In this document: piece after piece, positions 1 through 7,742 of the stretch | Numbering within the stretch: the first letter of the stretch is position 1 | Layout of the letters: every line of letters begins with the position of its first letter | Notes under the pieces: model-generated | Databases searched by the model: none | What the model was told of the DNA's origin: nothing | Seen by the model: only the letters and a program-made list of their open reading frames with translations | Made by a program: the position numbers and the translations under genes | Source: Halonotius aquaticus | Lineage (GTDB): Archaea; Halobacteriota; Halobacteria; Halobacteriales; Haloferacaceae | Length of the DNA stretch: 64,000 nt | Direction of reading: 5' to 3' | Assembly (NCBI RefSeq): GCF_003605575.1 | Contig: NZ_QKNY01000008.1 | Location: forward strand, 1-64,000

Positions 1-191
1 ATTCATCATGGCGAGTCGCTTCGATGACTCGTCGACACGTTTCGACCGGTTAGCGGCAGCCCTCGCGATTCCACTCACACGAAACGGAAATGGCAGGAAC
101 GGCAGCGATCGCTGTCGCTCCATTCCATTTGATACCAGTTTGTCAGATCGTATTGACAGACGCCGTTGAGAACGTGGTCATCGCTGTCGAC

Positions 192-374
192 TTATTCGGC
201 GTCAACAACGTCGGCGTCGGCAGCATTTTCTTTGACGCTTTCGAGTCCTTGCTTGCATTTCTGGCGGCTAGCATACCCCTCTCCACTGTCGGCGATGATG
301 TTGCCGTTTGTGTGGACAAGCCGCCATCGCCACTGATCCGCGCTGTCGACGAAGAGTTCAAAGGTTGCTGTCAC
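192..374 (-). CDS. DUF1508 (YegP-like) small protein
   Basis: Encodes about 60 residues that match the single-repeat DUF1508/YegP fold: an N-terminal TATFELFVDS strand, the WRWRLVHTNGNIIADSGEGY core, then a helix with KQGLESVK. Many haloarchaea carry one or more such small acidic proteins; their biochemical function is not established. The start codon read here is GTG at 374, because no in-frame ATG lies upstream and the domain begins immediately. It stands alone, 46 bp downstream of another minus-strand gene. Confidence 0.75.
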   Translation of the reverse strand: MTATFELFVDSADQWRWRLVHTNGNIIADSGEGYASRQKCKQGLESVKENAADADVVDAE

Positions 375-420
375 AGTATGGTATTATTTCACACACATAT
401 GATTCTACCGGTGATCGAGG

Positions 421-762
421 CTATTTTTCAGCCGTTGGTGCTGTCAACTCGGCGTCGACAACGGTTCCGTCCGGTTGCAGCGTCACATGGCCAAGCGTGA
501 CCGTCTCGCCGGGCTCGTCGGTGGCGGCGATCGTTTGCAGGGTGGCTTCCTGATCGAGGTGTTCCCATGTCACGTCTGCGACCAACTGTTGAAACGCCTC
601 GGGATCGCGCCACCCTGAATCGATCTCACTTGGCACGTGGACAACAAACTTGAGTTGGTCATCGGTGACCTGTACGCCAACGACAAACCGATCGCCGTCG
701 TCAGCGGTAGCCGTGTCAGCGTCGGGTTGTCCCGCCGTGTCGTCACTCTCAGCATCATCCAT
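421..762 (-). CDS. conserved acidic hypothetical protein
   Basis: A 113-residue acidic soluble protein. Its first 25 residues are a low-complexity Asp/Thr/Ala tail; the rest reads as a small alpha/beta domain with DRFVVGVQVTDDQLKFVVHV and a helix-rich middle. I do not recognise a family with a known function. A start at 762 (MDDAESDD) is preferred over an ATG nine codons upstream because an AT-rich TATA-like stretch (785-795 on the complement) lies about 28 bp before 762. It is divergent from ychF. Confidence 0.6.
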   Translation of the reverse strand: MDDAESDDTAGQPDADTATADDGDRFVVGVQVTDDQLKFVVHVPSEIDSGWRDPEAFQQLVADVTWEHLDQEATLQTIAATDEPGETVTLGHVTLQPDGTVVDAELTAPTAEK

Positions 763-881
763 GGGTTTCCGTTCGGCAAGCGATAGCAAAACCGCTGTGG
801 GTTGGTCCTGTCATACGCTACCAGCCGGCGACGCGCCGACGGGTAGAACGGTTTTTGCCCGTCGGTCGACCACCACGGACA

Positions 882-2072
882 ATGAGTTATCGCATCGGCT
901 TGGTTGGCAAGCCATCGGTCGGTAAATCCAGTTTCTTCAATGCGGCGACGATGAACGATGTGCCGGAAGGGGCCTACCCCTTCACGACAATCGATCCCAG
1001 CGTCGGCGAGGCCTACGTCCGCGTCGAGTGTGCGGCCCCAGAGTTCGATGAGACCTGTAGCCCAAATCTTGGCGTCTGCCGGGATGGCACCCGCTTCGTG
1101 CCAACAAAACTCGTCGACGTTGCCGGGCTGATCCCTGGAGCCCACGAGGGCAACGGGCTTGGCAATCAGTTTCTGACTGATCTCAACGAGACCGATGTCC
1201 TGATCCACATTGTCGACTTCTCAGGAACGACCGACAGCAAGGGCGAACCCACCGAGGGCCACGACCCACGCGAGGACATCGATTTCCTCGAAACTGAACT
1301 CGACATGTGGTATCTCGATATTCTCGAAAAGGGCATCGAGAGCCACGAAACGACATACGAGGGCGCGGATGCGAAGATCGAGGTCGACCTCGCCGAACAG
1401 ATGAGCGCGTTCAAAACCAACAAGGATGAGATCAAACAGATCATCCTCTCGCTTGGTCTCGAACTCGACACCGACACGTGGGACGCCGACGACCGCGATG
1501 CCCTCGCCCGCGAGATCAGAAAGCGAACCAAACCCATGTTGATTGCGGCCAACAAGATGGACACCCCCGAGGCCCAGGCCAACTGGGACGAGATCACTGA
1601 CGACCCCGACTACGACCACCTCACGTTTGTGCCAACAAGTGCCCACGCCGAAGGTGCGCTAAAAACCGCCGACGACAACGGTGTCGTCGACTACACACCG
1701 GGCGACGACGACTTCGAGATCATCGGTGATCCATCCGCCGACCAGAAAGCCGGCCTCGAACAGATCCGGGAGTTTATCGCCGACTACGGCGGCACCGGCG
1801 TCCAACAGGCGATCGAAACCGCGCTGTTCGATGTGCTGGGCTGTATCGCCGTCTTCCCGGGCAGTGCCAACGGGAGCGACGACACAGATGGTGTGTTCCG
1901 AGATTGTTTCATCCTCCCTGAGGAAGCGACGACCGAGGACTTCGCGTATTTCCTGCACTCCGATATCGGCGACGGGCTCCTCCACGGGATCGACTGCCGA
2001 ACTGAGCGACAGGTTGGCGCGGATCACGACCTCACCCACCGCGACGTGGTCGAGATCGTCTCGACCAACTAA
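882..2072 (+). CDS. ychF: YchF/OBG-family P-loop ATPase/GTPase
   Basis: A 396-residue TRAFAC-class nucleotide hydrolase of the OBG/YchF family, cytosolic and probably ribosome-associated as in other organisms. Visible motifs are G1 (GKPSVGKSS, residues about 8-16), G3 (DVAGLIPGAHEGNGLGNQF), and a G4-like NKMD at about residue 225. A C-terminal TGS domain follows, including the stretch GVFRDCFILPEEATTEDFAY. The ATG at 882 is chosen over one nine codons upstream because the P-loop domain begins directly with MSYRIGLVG. It converges on the CinA-like gene with a 6 bp gap. Confidence 0.95.
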   Translation: MSYRIGLVGKPSVGKSSFFNAATMNDVPEGAYPFTTIDPSVGEAYVRVECAAPEFDETCSPNLGVCRDGTRFVPTKLVDVAGLIPGAHEGNGLGNQFLTDLNETDVLIHIVDFSGTTDSKGEPTEGHDPREDIDFLETELDMWYLDILEKGIESHETTYEGADAKIEVDLAEQMSAFKTNKDEIKQIILSLGLELDTDTWDADDRDALAREIRKRTKPMLIAANKMDTPEAQANWDEITDDPDYDHLTFVPTSAHAEGALKTADDNGVVDYTPGDDDFEIIGDPSADQKAGLEQIREFIADYGGTGVQQAIETALFDVLGCIAVFPGSANGSDDTDGVFRDCFILPEEATTEDFAYFLHSDIGDGLLHGIDCRTERQVGADHDLTHRDVVEIVSTN

Positions 2073-2078
2073 GCAGAT

Positions 2079-2603
2079 CTACGCTTCGGCGACATCATCG
2101 ATCGCTCTCGCCAGCGCGGTGAGTGCCTCGGTCGCGGTCGTCGATTTCACCGCTGTGCGGTCACCATCGAAGACATGGCGAGTCACCCGCACGAACGACT
2201 CGTCGGTGCCCCACGGAGCGGCGTAGGCAACGCCGATGTAGACGAGGCCGACCGGTTTCTCATCCGTGCCACCGGTTGGGCCGGCAATCCCGGTCGTCGA
2301 GATCGCCCACGTTGTTTCGGCAGTATCTCGCATCCCTTGGGCCATCTCGGCGGCAACGGGCTCGCTGACCGCGCCGTGGGCGTCGAGTGCCTCCCGAGAA
2401 ACGCCGAGTGCGGTCTGTTTTGACCGGTTTGAGTAGGTGACGACGGCGCGATCAACATACGCACTAGCGCCGGGAATATCGGTGAGTCGCGAACAGAGTA
2501 ACCCGCCAGTCAGCGATTCAGCAACCGCCACCGTCTCTTCGCGGGCGGTGAGGCGGTCGCCGAGGGTTGCTTCGATGGGTTCGGTGTCGGTGGAGGTATC
2601 CAT
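2079..2603 (-). CDS. cinA: CinA C-terminal domain protein (NMN amidohydrolase-like)
   Basis: About 174 residues forming a stand-alone CinA C-terminal (PncC) domain, a family that deamidates nicotinamide mononucleotide in NAD salvage. The family motif AVAESLTGGLL lies near residue 30, with the conserved region WAISTTGIAGPTGGTDEKPV near 110. The N-terminal molybdopterin-binding-like domain of bacterial CinA is absent, as is usual for short archaeal forms. An alternative ATG at 2636 would add 11 residues without extending the domain. Confidence 0.85.
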   Translation of the reverse strand: MDTSTDTEPIEATLGDRLTAREETVAVAESLTGGLLCSRLTDIPGASAYVDRAVVTYSNRSKQTALGVSREALDAHGAVSEPVAAEMAQGMRDTAETTWAISTTGIAGPTGGTDEKPVGLVYIGVAYAAPWGTDESFVRVTRHVFDGDRTAVKSTTATEALTALARAIDDVAEA

Positions 2604-2675
2604 ACCGGGTGTCGTCGATCCGATCGTTTGAATCATCGGATCATCGAATCGATTCCAACAGCGGGCCTGATTGCG

Positions 2676-2948
2676 TTATTCGAGAAACAGTGAGTAGGTG
2701 ATGATCGAAAACCCGACTGCGGTCAAAACGGCATTGATGACGACTCCAACGTCAAGGCCAACCTCAAGCAGTTGGTGGGCGATCCCACCAAACAGCGCGC
2801 CAAGGGTGACAAACCCGAAGCCGATCATCAGCCCACGCAGTGAGGGATCACCCGTTCGTCGGTAGGCCTTGAACGCAAAGTAGGTGATTGCACTCCCCAA
2901 CACGAGGATCGAAGCCATCACGCCAATGATGATCGTTTCAAGATGCAT
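2676..2948 (-). CDS. DUF7521-like small membrane protein
   Basis: A 90-residue integral membrane protein with three predicted hydrophobic segments (about residues 4-24, 40-60 and 65-86) separated by a short loop KAYRRTGDPSLRG. The order of segments and the loop fit the haloarchaeal family usually found next to an HTH regulator. Its start codon overlaps the stop of the upstream HTH gene by one base, so the two are almost certainly co-transcribed. The function is unknown; pairing with a regulator suggests a membrane sensor or modulator, which is inference. Confidence 0.75.
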   Translation of the reverse strand: MHLETIIIGVMASILVLGSAITYFAFKAYRRTGDPSLRGLMIGFGFVTLGALFGGIAHQLLEVGLDVGVVINAVLTAVGFSIITYSLFLE

Positions 2949-3331
2949 TAGGTCTCCTCCCGCATTCGCGTCCAGAGCTCTTCGAGCCGCCGGTCGGCGG
3001 TCTGTTCGTCGGCCGGTCGCTCAACGGCGACAACCAGCTGCTCGTCGTCGTCGACAGACACGGTAATCTGGCTGAAGCCACGAGCATACAGCGTCGCATG
3101 CTGGCCGCTGCGGCGGATCTCCGTCGATTCGGTCAGCAGGTTGGCGTCGGTCAGGCGGTCGAGTTTGCGGTACATCGTTGACAGCGGAATATCACACGCA
3201 TCCGAGAGTTCGTTTGCCGTCATTGGTTCTGAGAGTTCGGTGATAATCGCTCTGGTAGGTTCGTCGCCGAGTGCGTTGAGAACCTCCTCAGTGGTAGGAG
3301 CATCGTCCCGTTGTGACGGGTCACGCACCAT
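2948..3331 (-). CDS. winged-helix (ArsR-like) transcriptional regulator
   Basis: About 127 residues. Residues 15-75 form a winged helix: EVLNALGDEPTRAIITELS, then MTANELSDACDIPLSTMYRK as the recognition helix, then a wing. The rest is a strand-rich C-terminal domain ending in a charged helix. It probably binds DNA and controls its own operon and the membrane partner that overlaps it. The ATG at 3331 (MVRDPSQ) is chosen because the 22 residues encoded upstream are basic and Cys-containing, unlike the rest of the protein. Confidence 0.85.
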   Translation of the reverse strand: MVRDPSQRDDAPTTEEVLNALGDEPTRAIITELSEPMTANELSDACDIPLSTMYRKLDRLTDANLLTESTEIRRSGQHATLYARGFSQITVSVDDDEQLVVAVERPADEQTADRRLEELWTRMREET

Positions 3332-3492
3332 TGCATATCCGTTGTGCCGAAGCGTGCATAAACGTACTCGTTCGACGACTCGGGGTGTCACCGTCACCGA
3401 CTGACGCCGGCGACCACCAACTGACGCGCTGGCGTCTCCCAGTCAACACAGTCTCTCACCGGTGCGTTTCTGTCTGTGAAACCCGCGTGGGC

Positions 3493-3502
3493 GATTTATA
3501 TA
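3493..3502 (+). promoter_or_regulatory. TATA box for the HTH/PadR operon
   Basis: GATTTATATA is a near-ideal archaeal TATA box in G+C-rich DNA. It predicts transcription starting near 3524, about 10 bases before a short upstream ORF (3535) and about 70 bases before the regulator gene at 3597. This is therefore not a leaderless arrangement for the main gene. Confidence 0.65.
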
Positions 3503-3534
3503 CCGCCACCGAGTTGGTTCCAGTAGCGTCCCCC

Positions 3535-3597
3535 ATGTGTCACCCGCTTCAACAGCCTGACTGTATCGACCGCGTCCGTCGTGGAGGTGCCCGCTGA
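3535..3597 (+). CDS. 20-residue upstream ORF (leader peptide candidate)
   Basis: ATG at 3535 opens a 20-codon ORF (MCHPLQQPDCIDRVRRGGAR) whose TGA overlaps the ATG of the next gene by one base. It begins about 10 bases after the predicted transcription start. The peptide has two Cys and four Arg and is unlike the acidic proteome. One-base coupling suggests that its translation affects the downstream regulator. Whether the peptide itself matters is unknown. Confidence 0.4.
   Translation: MCHPLQQPDCIDRVRRGGAR
3583..3589 (+). promoter_or_regulatory. Shine-Dalgarno site for the HTH gene at 3597
   Basis: GGAGGTG lies 7 bases upstream of the ATG at 3597 and matches the anti-SD of haloarchaeal 16S rRNA. 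Most genes here look leaderless, so a strong SD inside an upstream ORF is notable and supports the 3597 start. Confidence 0.6.
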
Positions 3598-3935
3598 TGC
3601 ACGCCCTCTCGACGCGCCCTGAGCCAACGCCGACGCCGACCGATGAGACGCGTGTCATCGAGTTCGACGATGACGCCTTCGGGAACGTGCTGGCGGCGAT
3701 TCACTCCGAAACCGCCCGTGAGATCCTGCTGAGCGTCCGCGACGAGCCGTTGACAGCCTCGGAGATCGCCGACCGCGTCGACACCTCGGTGCAGAATGCG
3801 AGCTACCACCTCCAAAAGCTCGTTGACGCCGAGCTTGTCCGTGTCTGCGACAACGTCTACTCCGAAAAGGGGTGTGAGATGAAATGCTACCGCGCCGTCG
3901 ACACGGCGTTGCTGCTCACCACTGAGTCCCGATGA
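3597..3935 (+). CDS. winged-helix ArsR-family regulator
   Basis: A 112-residue protein with a disordered Pro/Thr N-terminus (1-20) and a winged helix at about 25-95: NVLAAIHSETAREILLSV, then LTASEIADRVDTSVQNASYH as the recognition helix, then LQKLVDAELVRVCDNVYSEK. The C-terminal segment has two Cys (KGCEMKCYRAV) that could sense metal or redox state; this is inference. It overlaps the following PadR gene by four bases (ATGA), forming a two-regulator operon behind a leader ORF. Confidence 0.85.
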   Translation: MHALSTRPEPTPTPTDETRVIEFDDDAFGNVLAAIHSETAREILLSVRDEPLTASEIADRVDTSVQNASYHLQKLVDAELVRVCDNVYSEKGCEMKCYRAVDTALLLTTESR

Positions 3936-4231
3936 AGGAGTTGAGCGCGTTCCAACGCGATCTGTTGTTTGTCATCGACGGGATGGACGAGCCCTACGGC
4001 CTCGGGATCAAAGCCGAACTCGAAGCCTACCGCGAGACGACAATCAACCCCGGGCAGCTGTATCCAAACCTCAATTCTCTCGTCGAGCAGGGGTATCTCA
4101 GCAAACAACGAAAGGATGACCGGACGAATCTCTACCTGCCGACCGACCGCGTCGCTGCGGCGATCGCCGACCGACGGAGGTGGGAAGCCGAGCAGTGCAC
4201 CGAACCGGCGACGACAACGCCCTCGCCGTAA
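3932..4231 (+). CDS. PadR-family winged-helix regulator
   Basis: A 99-residue PadR-type DNA-binding protein. The N-terminal LSAFQRDLLFVIDGMDEPYG, the helix LGIKAELEAY, the motif INPGQLYPNLNSLVEQGYLS and the wing KDDRTNLYLPT match the family. It lacks the long C-terminal dimerisation helix of larger PadR proteins, as is common in haloarchaea. It is translationally coupled to the ArsR-like gene and converges on tbp with adjoining stop codons. Confidence 0.85.
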   Translation: MKELSAFQRDLLFVIDGMDEPYGLGIKAELEAYRETTINPGQLYPNLNSLVEQGYLSKQRKDDRTNLYLPTDRVAAAIADRRRWEAEQCTEPATTTPSP

Positions 4232-4792
4232 TCAGCCCGACAGCCCGAGTTCGGCGATCCGCTCGGTCATGTTTTCGACGCCCGCCGTTGCGTCTTCGGG
4301 TTTTTTGCCGCCGGTGATGACGATCTTCCCGCTGCCGAACAACAGGATGACAACCTCAGGATCGTCCATCCGATAGACGAGCCCGGGGAACTGCTCGGGT
4401 TCGTACTCGACGTCCTCAAGTCCCAACCCGATGGCGAGGGCGTTGAGATTGAGGCTATCGCCGAGATCCGCACTGGAGACGATGTTTTGGACGGTGATTT
4501 CCGGATCATCACCGACCGGGATGCCGAGGCCACGAAGCTTCTCGAAGACGATATCGAGCGCGCCGTGAACCTCGTCGGTGCTGGCCGCGCCGGTACAGAC
4601 GATCTTTCCCGACCGGAAGATCAACGCAGCGGCTTTCGGATCTTGGGTGCGGTAGACCAACCCAGGGAAGTTGTCAGGGTTGAAGTCCGCCCCCGGGATG
4701 TCGGTCGCAAGTGCTTCGAGATCGAGCTCCTGACCGATCCCTGTCGAGGCAACGACGTTTTGGATTTCGATAGTTTCTGTCGGATCGACCAT
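4232..4792 (-). CDS. tbp: TATA-box-binding protein (TBP)
   Basis: A 186-residue general transcription factor that binds TATA boxes and recruits TFB and RNA polymerase. It shows the two direct repeats of the TBP saddle. Repeat 1 has FPGLVYRTQDPKAAALIF followed by SGKIVCTGA. Repeat 2 has FPGLVYRMDDPEVVILLF followed by SGKIVITGGKK. The length is normal for archaeal TBP. Haloarchaea often carry several tbp genes; only one is in this window. Confidence 0.97.
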   Translation of the reverse strand: MVDPTETIEIQNVVASTGIGQELDLEALATDIPGADFNPDNFPGLVYRTQDPKAAALIFRSGKIVCTGAASTDEVHGALDIVFEKLRGLGIPVGDDPEITVQNIVSSADLGDSLNLNALAIGLGLEDVEYEPEQFPGLVYRMDDPEVVILLFGSGKIVITGGKKPEDATAGVENMTERIAELGLSG

Positions 4793-4830
4793 ATGTCAGT
4801 AGTACGTGCGACTGGTAGAACACGAACCAA

Positions 4831-4837
4831 TATAAAA
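4831..4837 (-). promoter_or_regulatory. TATA box of tbp
   Basis: On the minus strand this reads TTTTATA, centred about 42 bp before the tbp ATG. It predicts a leader of roughly 15 bases. It lies in the AT-rich gap shared with the divergent histidine kinase gene. Confidence 0.55.
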
Positions 4838-4940
4838 GTGGTACATAAACGACTGATAAAAGCCCCCATCAGTGTCGGCTGTGCGCCAGCAACTCAGAAC
4901 CCCCCAACGACCTAATGGCTTCGTTGACACTGATCCCACA

Positions 4941-6500
4941 ATGGCCACACCGTCGACGCGTTGGAAGCGGTACGGCGGGTTCGGGATCGCTGCGGTGGGG
5001 TTTCTTATCACACGACTCTTTGTCGCTGAGACGATCGGAGCTGGGATGCCGTTGCCGTTTCTGCTGGCGAGTCTGCCGCCGCTGTTGGTCGGCCTTGGAT
5101 TGACGGTCTTCGGTGTGGTCCTCGCTGTCGGGCGGTTCTCGACGACCTACGTGCGAACAGTCACGGTTTGGTGTGGCCTCGGGATCGTCGCCTTGGTCGC
5201 GCTGTTGGTGGCGACACAGCTCAGTGCGATCCTCCGCGAGGGGATGATGACAACGCTGCTCGATTCACAACTCCTCGTGGGTAACCTCTTGTTGGGCGGT
5301 GCTGTTGTCGGCGTTTTCATGGGGGATCGGTCGGCTGCCAACACCCAAAAGCGACAGGAGATCCGGCGGACGGCCAACCGCGCGGCGTTTGTTAATCGGC
5401 TGTTGCGCCATGATGTGCTCAACGCCGCTGCAATCATCGAGGGCCATGCCGGTCTGCTGGCCGAGACGCCAGACCGACCGGAGTCGGTTTCGGCGATCGA
5501 CAACGCTGCCGGCACGATCAAACAGACGATCACTGAGGTCGGCCGAATCGCCAGCCCCAACGAGGACAGCGAGATCACACCGGTGCCGCTTGCGGGGACG
5601 CTTTCGACGGCTATCGATGAGCTTCGTGAGCGCTACCCGGATCGGGAGATTCGCGTCGAGTCAGTGCCAGACGAGTTGACCGTCGCCGCCGACGACCGTC
5701 TCGACATCGTTGTCACCGAATTAGTCGAGAACGCGATCCGGTACGGCGACGACGCTGTCCGCGTTGTGATCGAATCAACACCGCAGTCGGTTGCGATCAG
5801 CGTTGTCGACTACGGCCCCGGGCTTCCGCCGGCCCAACGTGAGTTGTTGACGATGGGGGAGTTTCCGGAGTATGACGATCCAGGTGCCGGCTTTGGCTTA
5901 CAGGCGGTCAGCCTGTTAGTCGAGCGGTACGGCGGGCAGATTATGACCGCGGGCGGTGCGGGGAGCGAAGTGCCACACCGGATCACGGTTCGGCTTCCCC
6001 GGGAGCCATTGTCGGGATCGATGACAGAGACGACCGGGATTAGCATGTTCGCGGTCGGTCGCGCAACGACAGCCGGGGTCGTTGCCGGCGTGGTGATGGG
6101 ATCATTCCTGCAACTCGCCGCGGACTCGCTGCCGGTGATCGGCGCGCTCTACAGCGTCAACAGTCCCGGGATCGGGTGGCTGACACACCTCTTTCACAGC
6201 GTGATCTTCGCGCTCCTATTTGCGACCGGCTATCAGTACACTGACCGCGGCACATCGCTGTCCCCACGGCGACGGGCATCGCTGTTCGGGCTTGGGTGGG
6301 GTACAGTGCTGTGGTTTGTTGCTGCCGGGTTCGTGATGCCGGCATGGCTATCGATCCTCGGTCAGCCGGCGACGCTTCCGAATCTCACGCCGATCGGCCT
6401 GCTCGCTCACCTCCTTTGGGGACTCACGCTTGGATTGAGCTACACGCTACTCGGTCGTCTGTCATGGTTCGAACAGTGTGTCCAGTGGTATCGGGGCTGA
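4941..6500 (+). CDS. membrane histidine kinase with a C-terminal membrane domain
   Basis: About 519 residues. Four hydrophobic segments lie at about 12-127, then a HisKA-like helix with phospho-acceptor His in RLLRHDVLN (about residue 157). A HATPase domain follows, with ENAIRYGDD (N box), DYGPGLPP (G1) and GAGFGLQAV (G2). Unusually, four further hydrophobic segments follow the kinase (about 385-505), including GVVAGVVMGSFLQL and LLAHLLWGLTLGLSYTLLG. A GTG at 4872 is an alternative start. The ATG at 4941 is preferred because the residues before it are polar and a TATA-like sequence lies near 4855. The stimulus and partner regulator are unknown. Confidence 0.85.
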   Translation: MATPSTRWKRYGGFGIAAVGFLITRLFVAETIGAGMPLPFLLASLPPLLVGLGLTVFGVVLAVGRFSTTYVRTVTVWCGLGIVALVALLVATQLSAILREGMMTTLLDSQLLVGNLLLGGAVVGVFMGDRSAANTQKRQEIRRTANRAAFVNRLLRHDVLNAAAIIEGHAGLLAETPDRPESVSAIDNAAGTIKQTITEVGRIASPNEDSEITPVPLAGTLSTAIDELRERYPDREIRVESVPDELTVAADDRLDIVVTELVENAIRYGDDAVRVVIESTPQSVAISVVDYGPGLPPAQRELLTMGEFPEYDDPGAGFGLQAVSLLVERYGGQIMTAGGAGSEVPHRITVRLPREPLSGSMTETTGISMFAVGRATTAGVVAGVVMGSFLQLAADSLPVIGALYSVNSPGIGWLTHLFHSVIFALLFATGYQYTDRGTSLSPRRRASLFGLGWGTVLWFVAAGFVMPAWLSILGQPATLPNLTPIGLLAHLLWGLTLGLSYTLLGRLSWFEQCVQWYRG

Positions 6501-6620
6501 GTAGTTCGCCGGGGGCGGGCAACTGACAGCAATATTTGCGGCTATATCTGACATAATCTGCTGGAGCAAACGGAAGCAAACACCTGCGTCAAACGGCTCG
6601 GATCGGGCTTTTCGATATCA

Positions 6621-6667
6621 ACGGGTATTCGGTATCGGCAGGTATCCGACCTATCCGACGGTTAAAC
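6621..6667 (+). promoter_or_regulatory. promoter region of the ABC importer operon with GGTAT repeats
   Basis: GTTAAAC at 6661-6667 is centred 28 bp before the ATG at 6692 and fits a leaderless promoter. Just upstream, GGTAT occurs three times (from 6624, 6631 and 6641) at 7-10 bp spacing. This may be an operator for a substrate-responsive regulator; only the repeats and the TATA box are observed. Confidence 0.45.
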
Positions 6668-6691
6668 CACTCTGATAGCCGATATGTAGTA

Positions 6692-7738
6692 ATGACAGAC
6701 GACCATACACCCGTTTCCCGGCGGACATACCTGAGCGGGCTGGCGACAGCCGGTGCAGCAGGGCTGGCCGGCTGTGCAGGCGGTGGAAATGGCGGTAGCA
6801 TCGACACATTGCGCGTCGCACATATGCCGATCTATCCCGACATCCAGTCCCATATTATGTTGGAGGAGGGCTACTTTGAGGAACTCCCGGTCGAGGTTGA
6901 GACCGAACTCTTCTCCGATGGGCCGAGTATCGTCCAAGCCTCCGCAACCGGCGAGTATGACGTGATGCTGTTCGGAATCATCCCGGCGATGATCGTCATC
7001 GATCGGGGGATCCCCGCGAAGATCACGAACGCAAATATCGTTGATCCGATGTTGATTATGGGAACCAACGAGTTTGCCGCGGACTACGAGGAATCCGGTG
7101 CCGATGCCTTCGCGGCTTTCGAGGAGGAAACCGGCGAACGCTTCGAATTCGGCACCTACCCACCGGGGTCGGTTCCCGACATCACACTGCGATACTGGCT
7201 GATCGAGGAGTTAGGACTGGAACCCGGCAGCGACGTCGATGTTACCTCGCTGGGCGGTGCAGGCCCGGTTCGGCAGGCACTACTTTCGGGGCAGATCGAT
7301 GGCACGAGCATGATCGAGCCGGTGCCGACGATCGCCAAACGGCGCAACGCCGGCTACACTGATCTCGACTGGAGCGGGAACTTCTTCCCTGGTGGTCAGC
7401 CCGGTGCGATCACGCTTATGCACGAACGGGTCTACGACGGCGCGCCCGAGATCGCCGAAGCGTTCGTCGAACAACACATCCGGGCGACGGAGTTCGTCGC
7501 GGAGAATCCCGATGGAGCCGCCCAAGCGACGAGCAACGTCGTTGGATCGGAAGCACTCCCCGTCGAGGACGCCCGCGCCGCGCTTGACTCCCGGGCCTCG
7601 AACTTCATCTCTGATCCCCACCAGATCGAAGACGGGACGCCGATCTTCGCCGACTGGGCCAATCGGCTTGAGCGAACAGAACAGGAGTTGACCAACGACC
7701 AGCTCTTTGAGTTCAGCCACTACGACAACGTCGCGTGA
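6692..7738 (+). CDS. Tat-exported lipoprotein, NitT/TauT-type ABC substrate-binding protein
   Basis: A 348-residue extracellular solute-binding protein of the SsuA/THI5/NMT1 class. The N-terminus has the twin-arginine motif SRRTYLSGLA and a lipobox LAGC (Cys about residue 29), so it should be exported folded and lipid-anchored. The body has the two-lobed periplasmic-binding pattern, with LRVAHMPIYPDIQSHIMLEE near the front and RQALLSGQIDGTSMIEP in the middle. It is followed by permease and ATPase genes. Sulfonates, taurine, nitrate or a thiamine precursor are possible substrates; sequence alone does not decide. Confidence 0.9.
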   Translation: MTDDHTPVSRRTYLSGLATAGAAGLAGCAGGGNGGSIDTLRVAHMPIYPDIQSHIMLEEGYFEELPVEVETELFSDGPSIVQASATGEYDVMLFGIIPAMIVIDRGIPAKITNANIVDPMLIMGTNEFAADYEESGADAFAAFEEETGERFEFGTYPPGSVPDITLRYWLIEELGLEPGSDVDVTSLGGAGPVRQALLSGQIDGTSMIEPVPTIAKRRNAGYTDLDWSGNFFPGGQPGAITLMHERVYDGAPEIAEAFVEQHIRATEFVAENPDGAAQATSNVVGSEALPVEDARAALDSRASNFISDPHQIEDGTPIFADWANRLERTEQELTNDQLFEFSHYDNVA

Positions 7739-7742
7739 TCGG

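Noticed and set aside
8-169. Short plus-strand ORF at the left edge
   Set aside because: It encodes a basic Arg/Ser-rich peptide with no promoter visible inside the window and composition unlike haloarchaeal proteins; the region before 192 is left unassigned.
90-500. Longer plus-strand frame over the DUF1508 gene and the end of its upstream neighbour
   Set aside because: It lies opposite two frames with recognisable or better-supported proteins, and its own product shows no family features.
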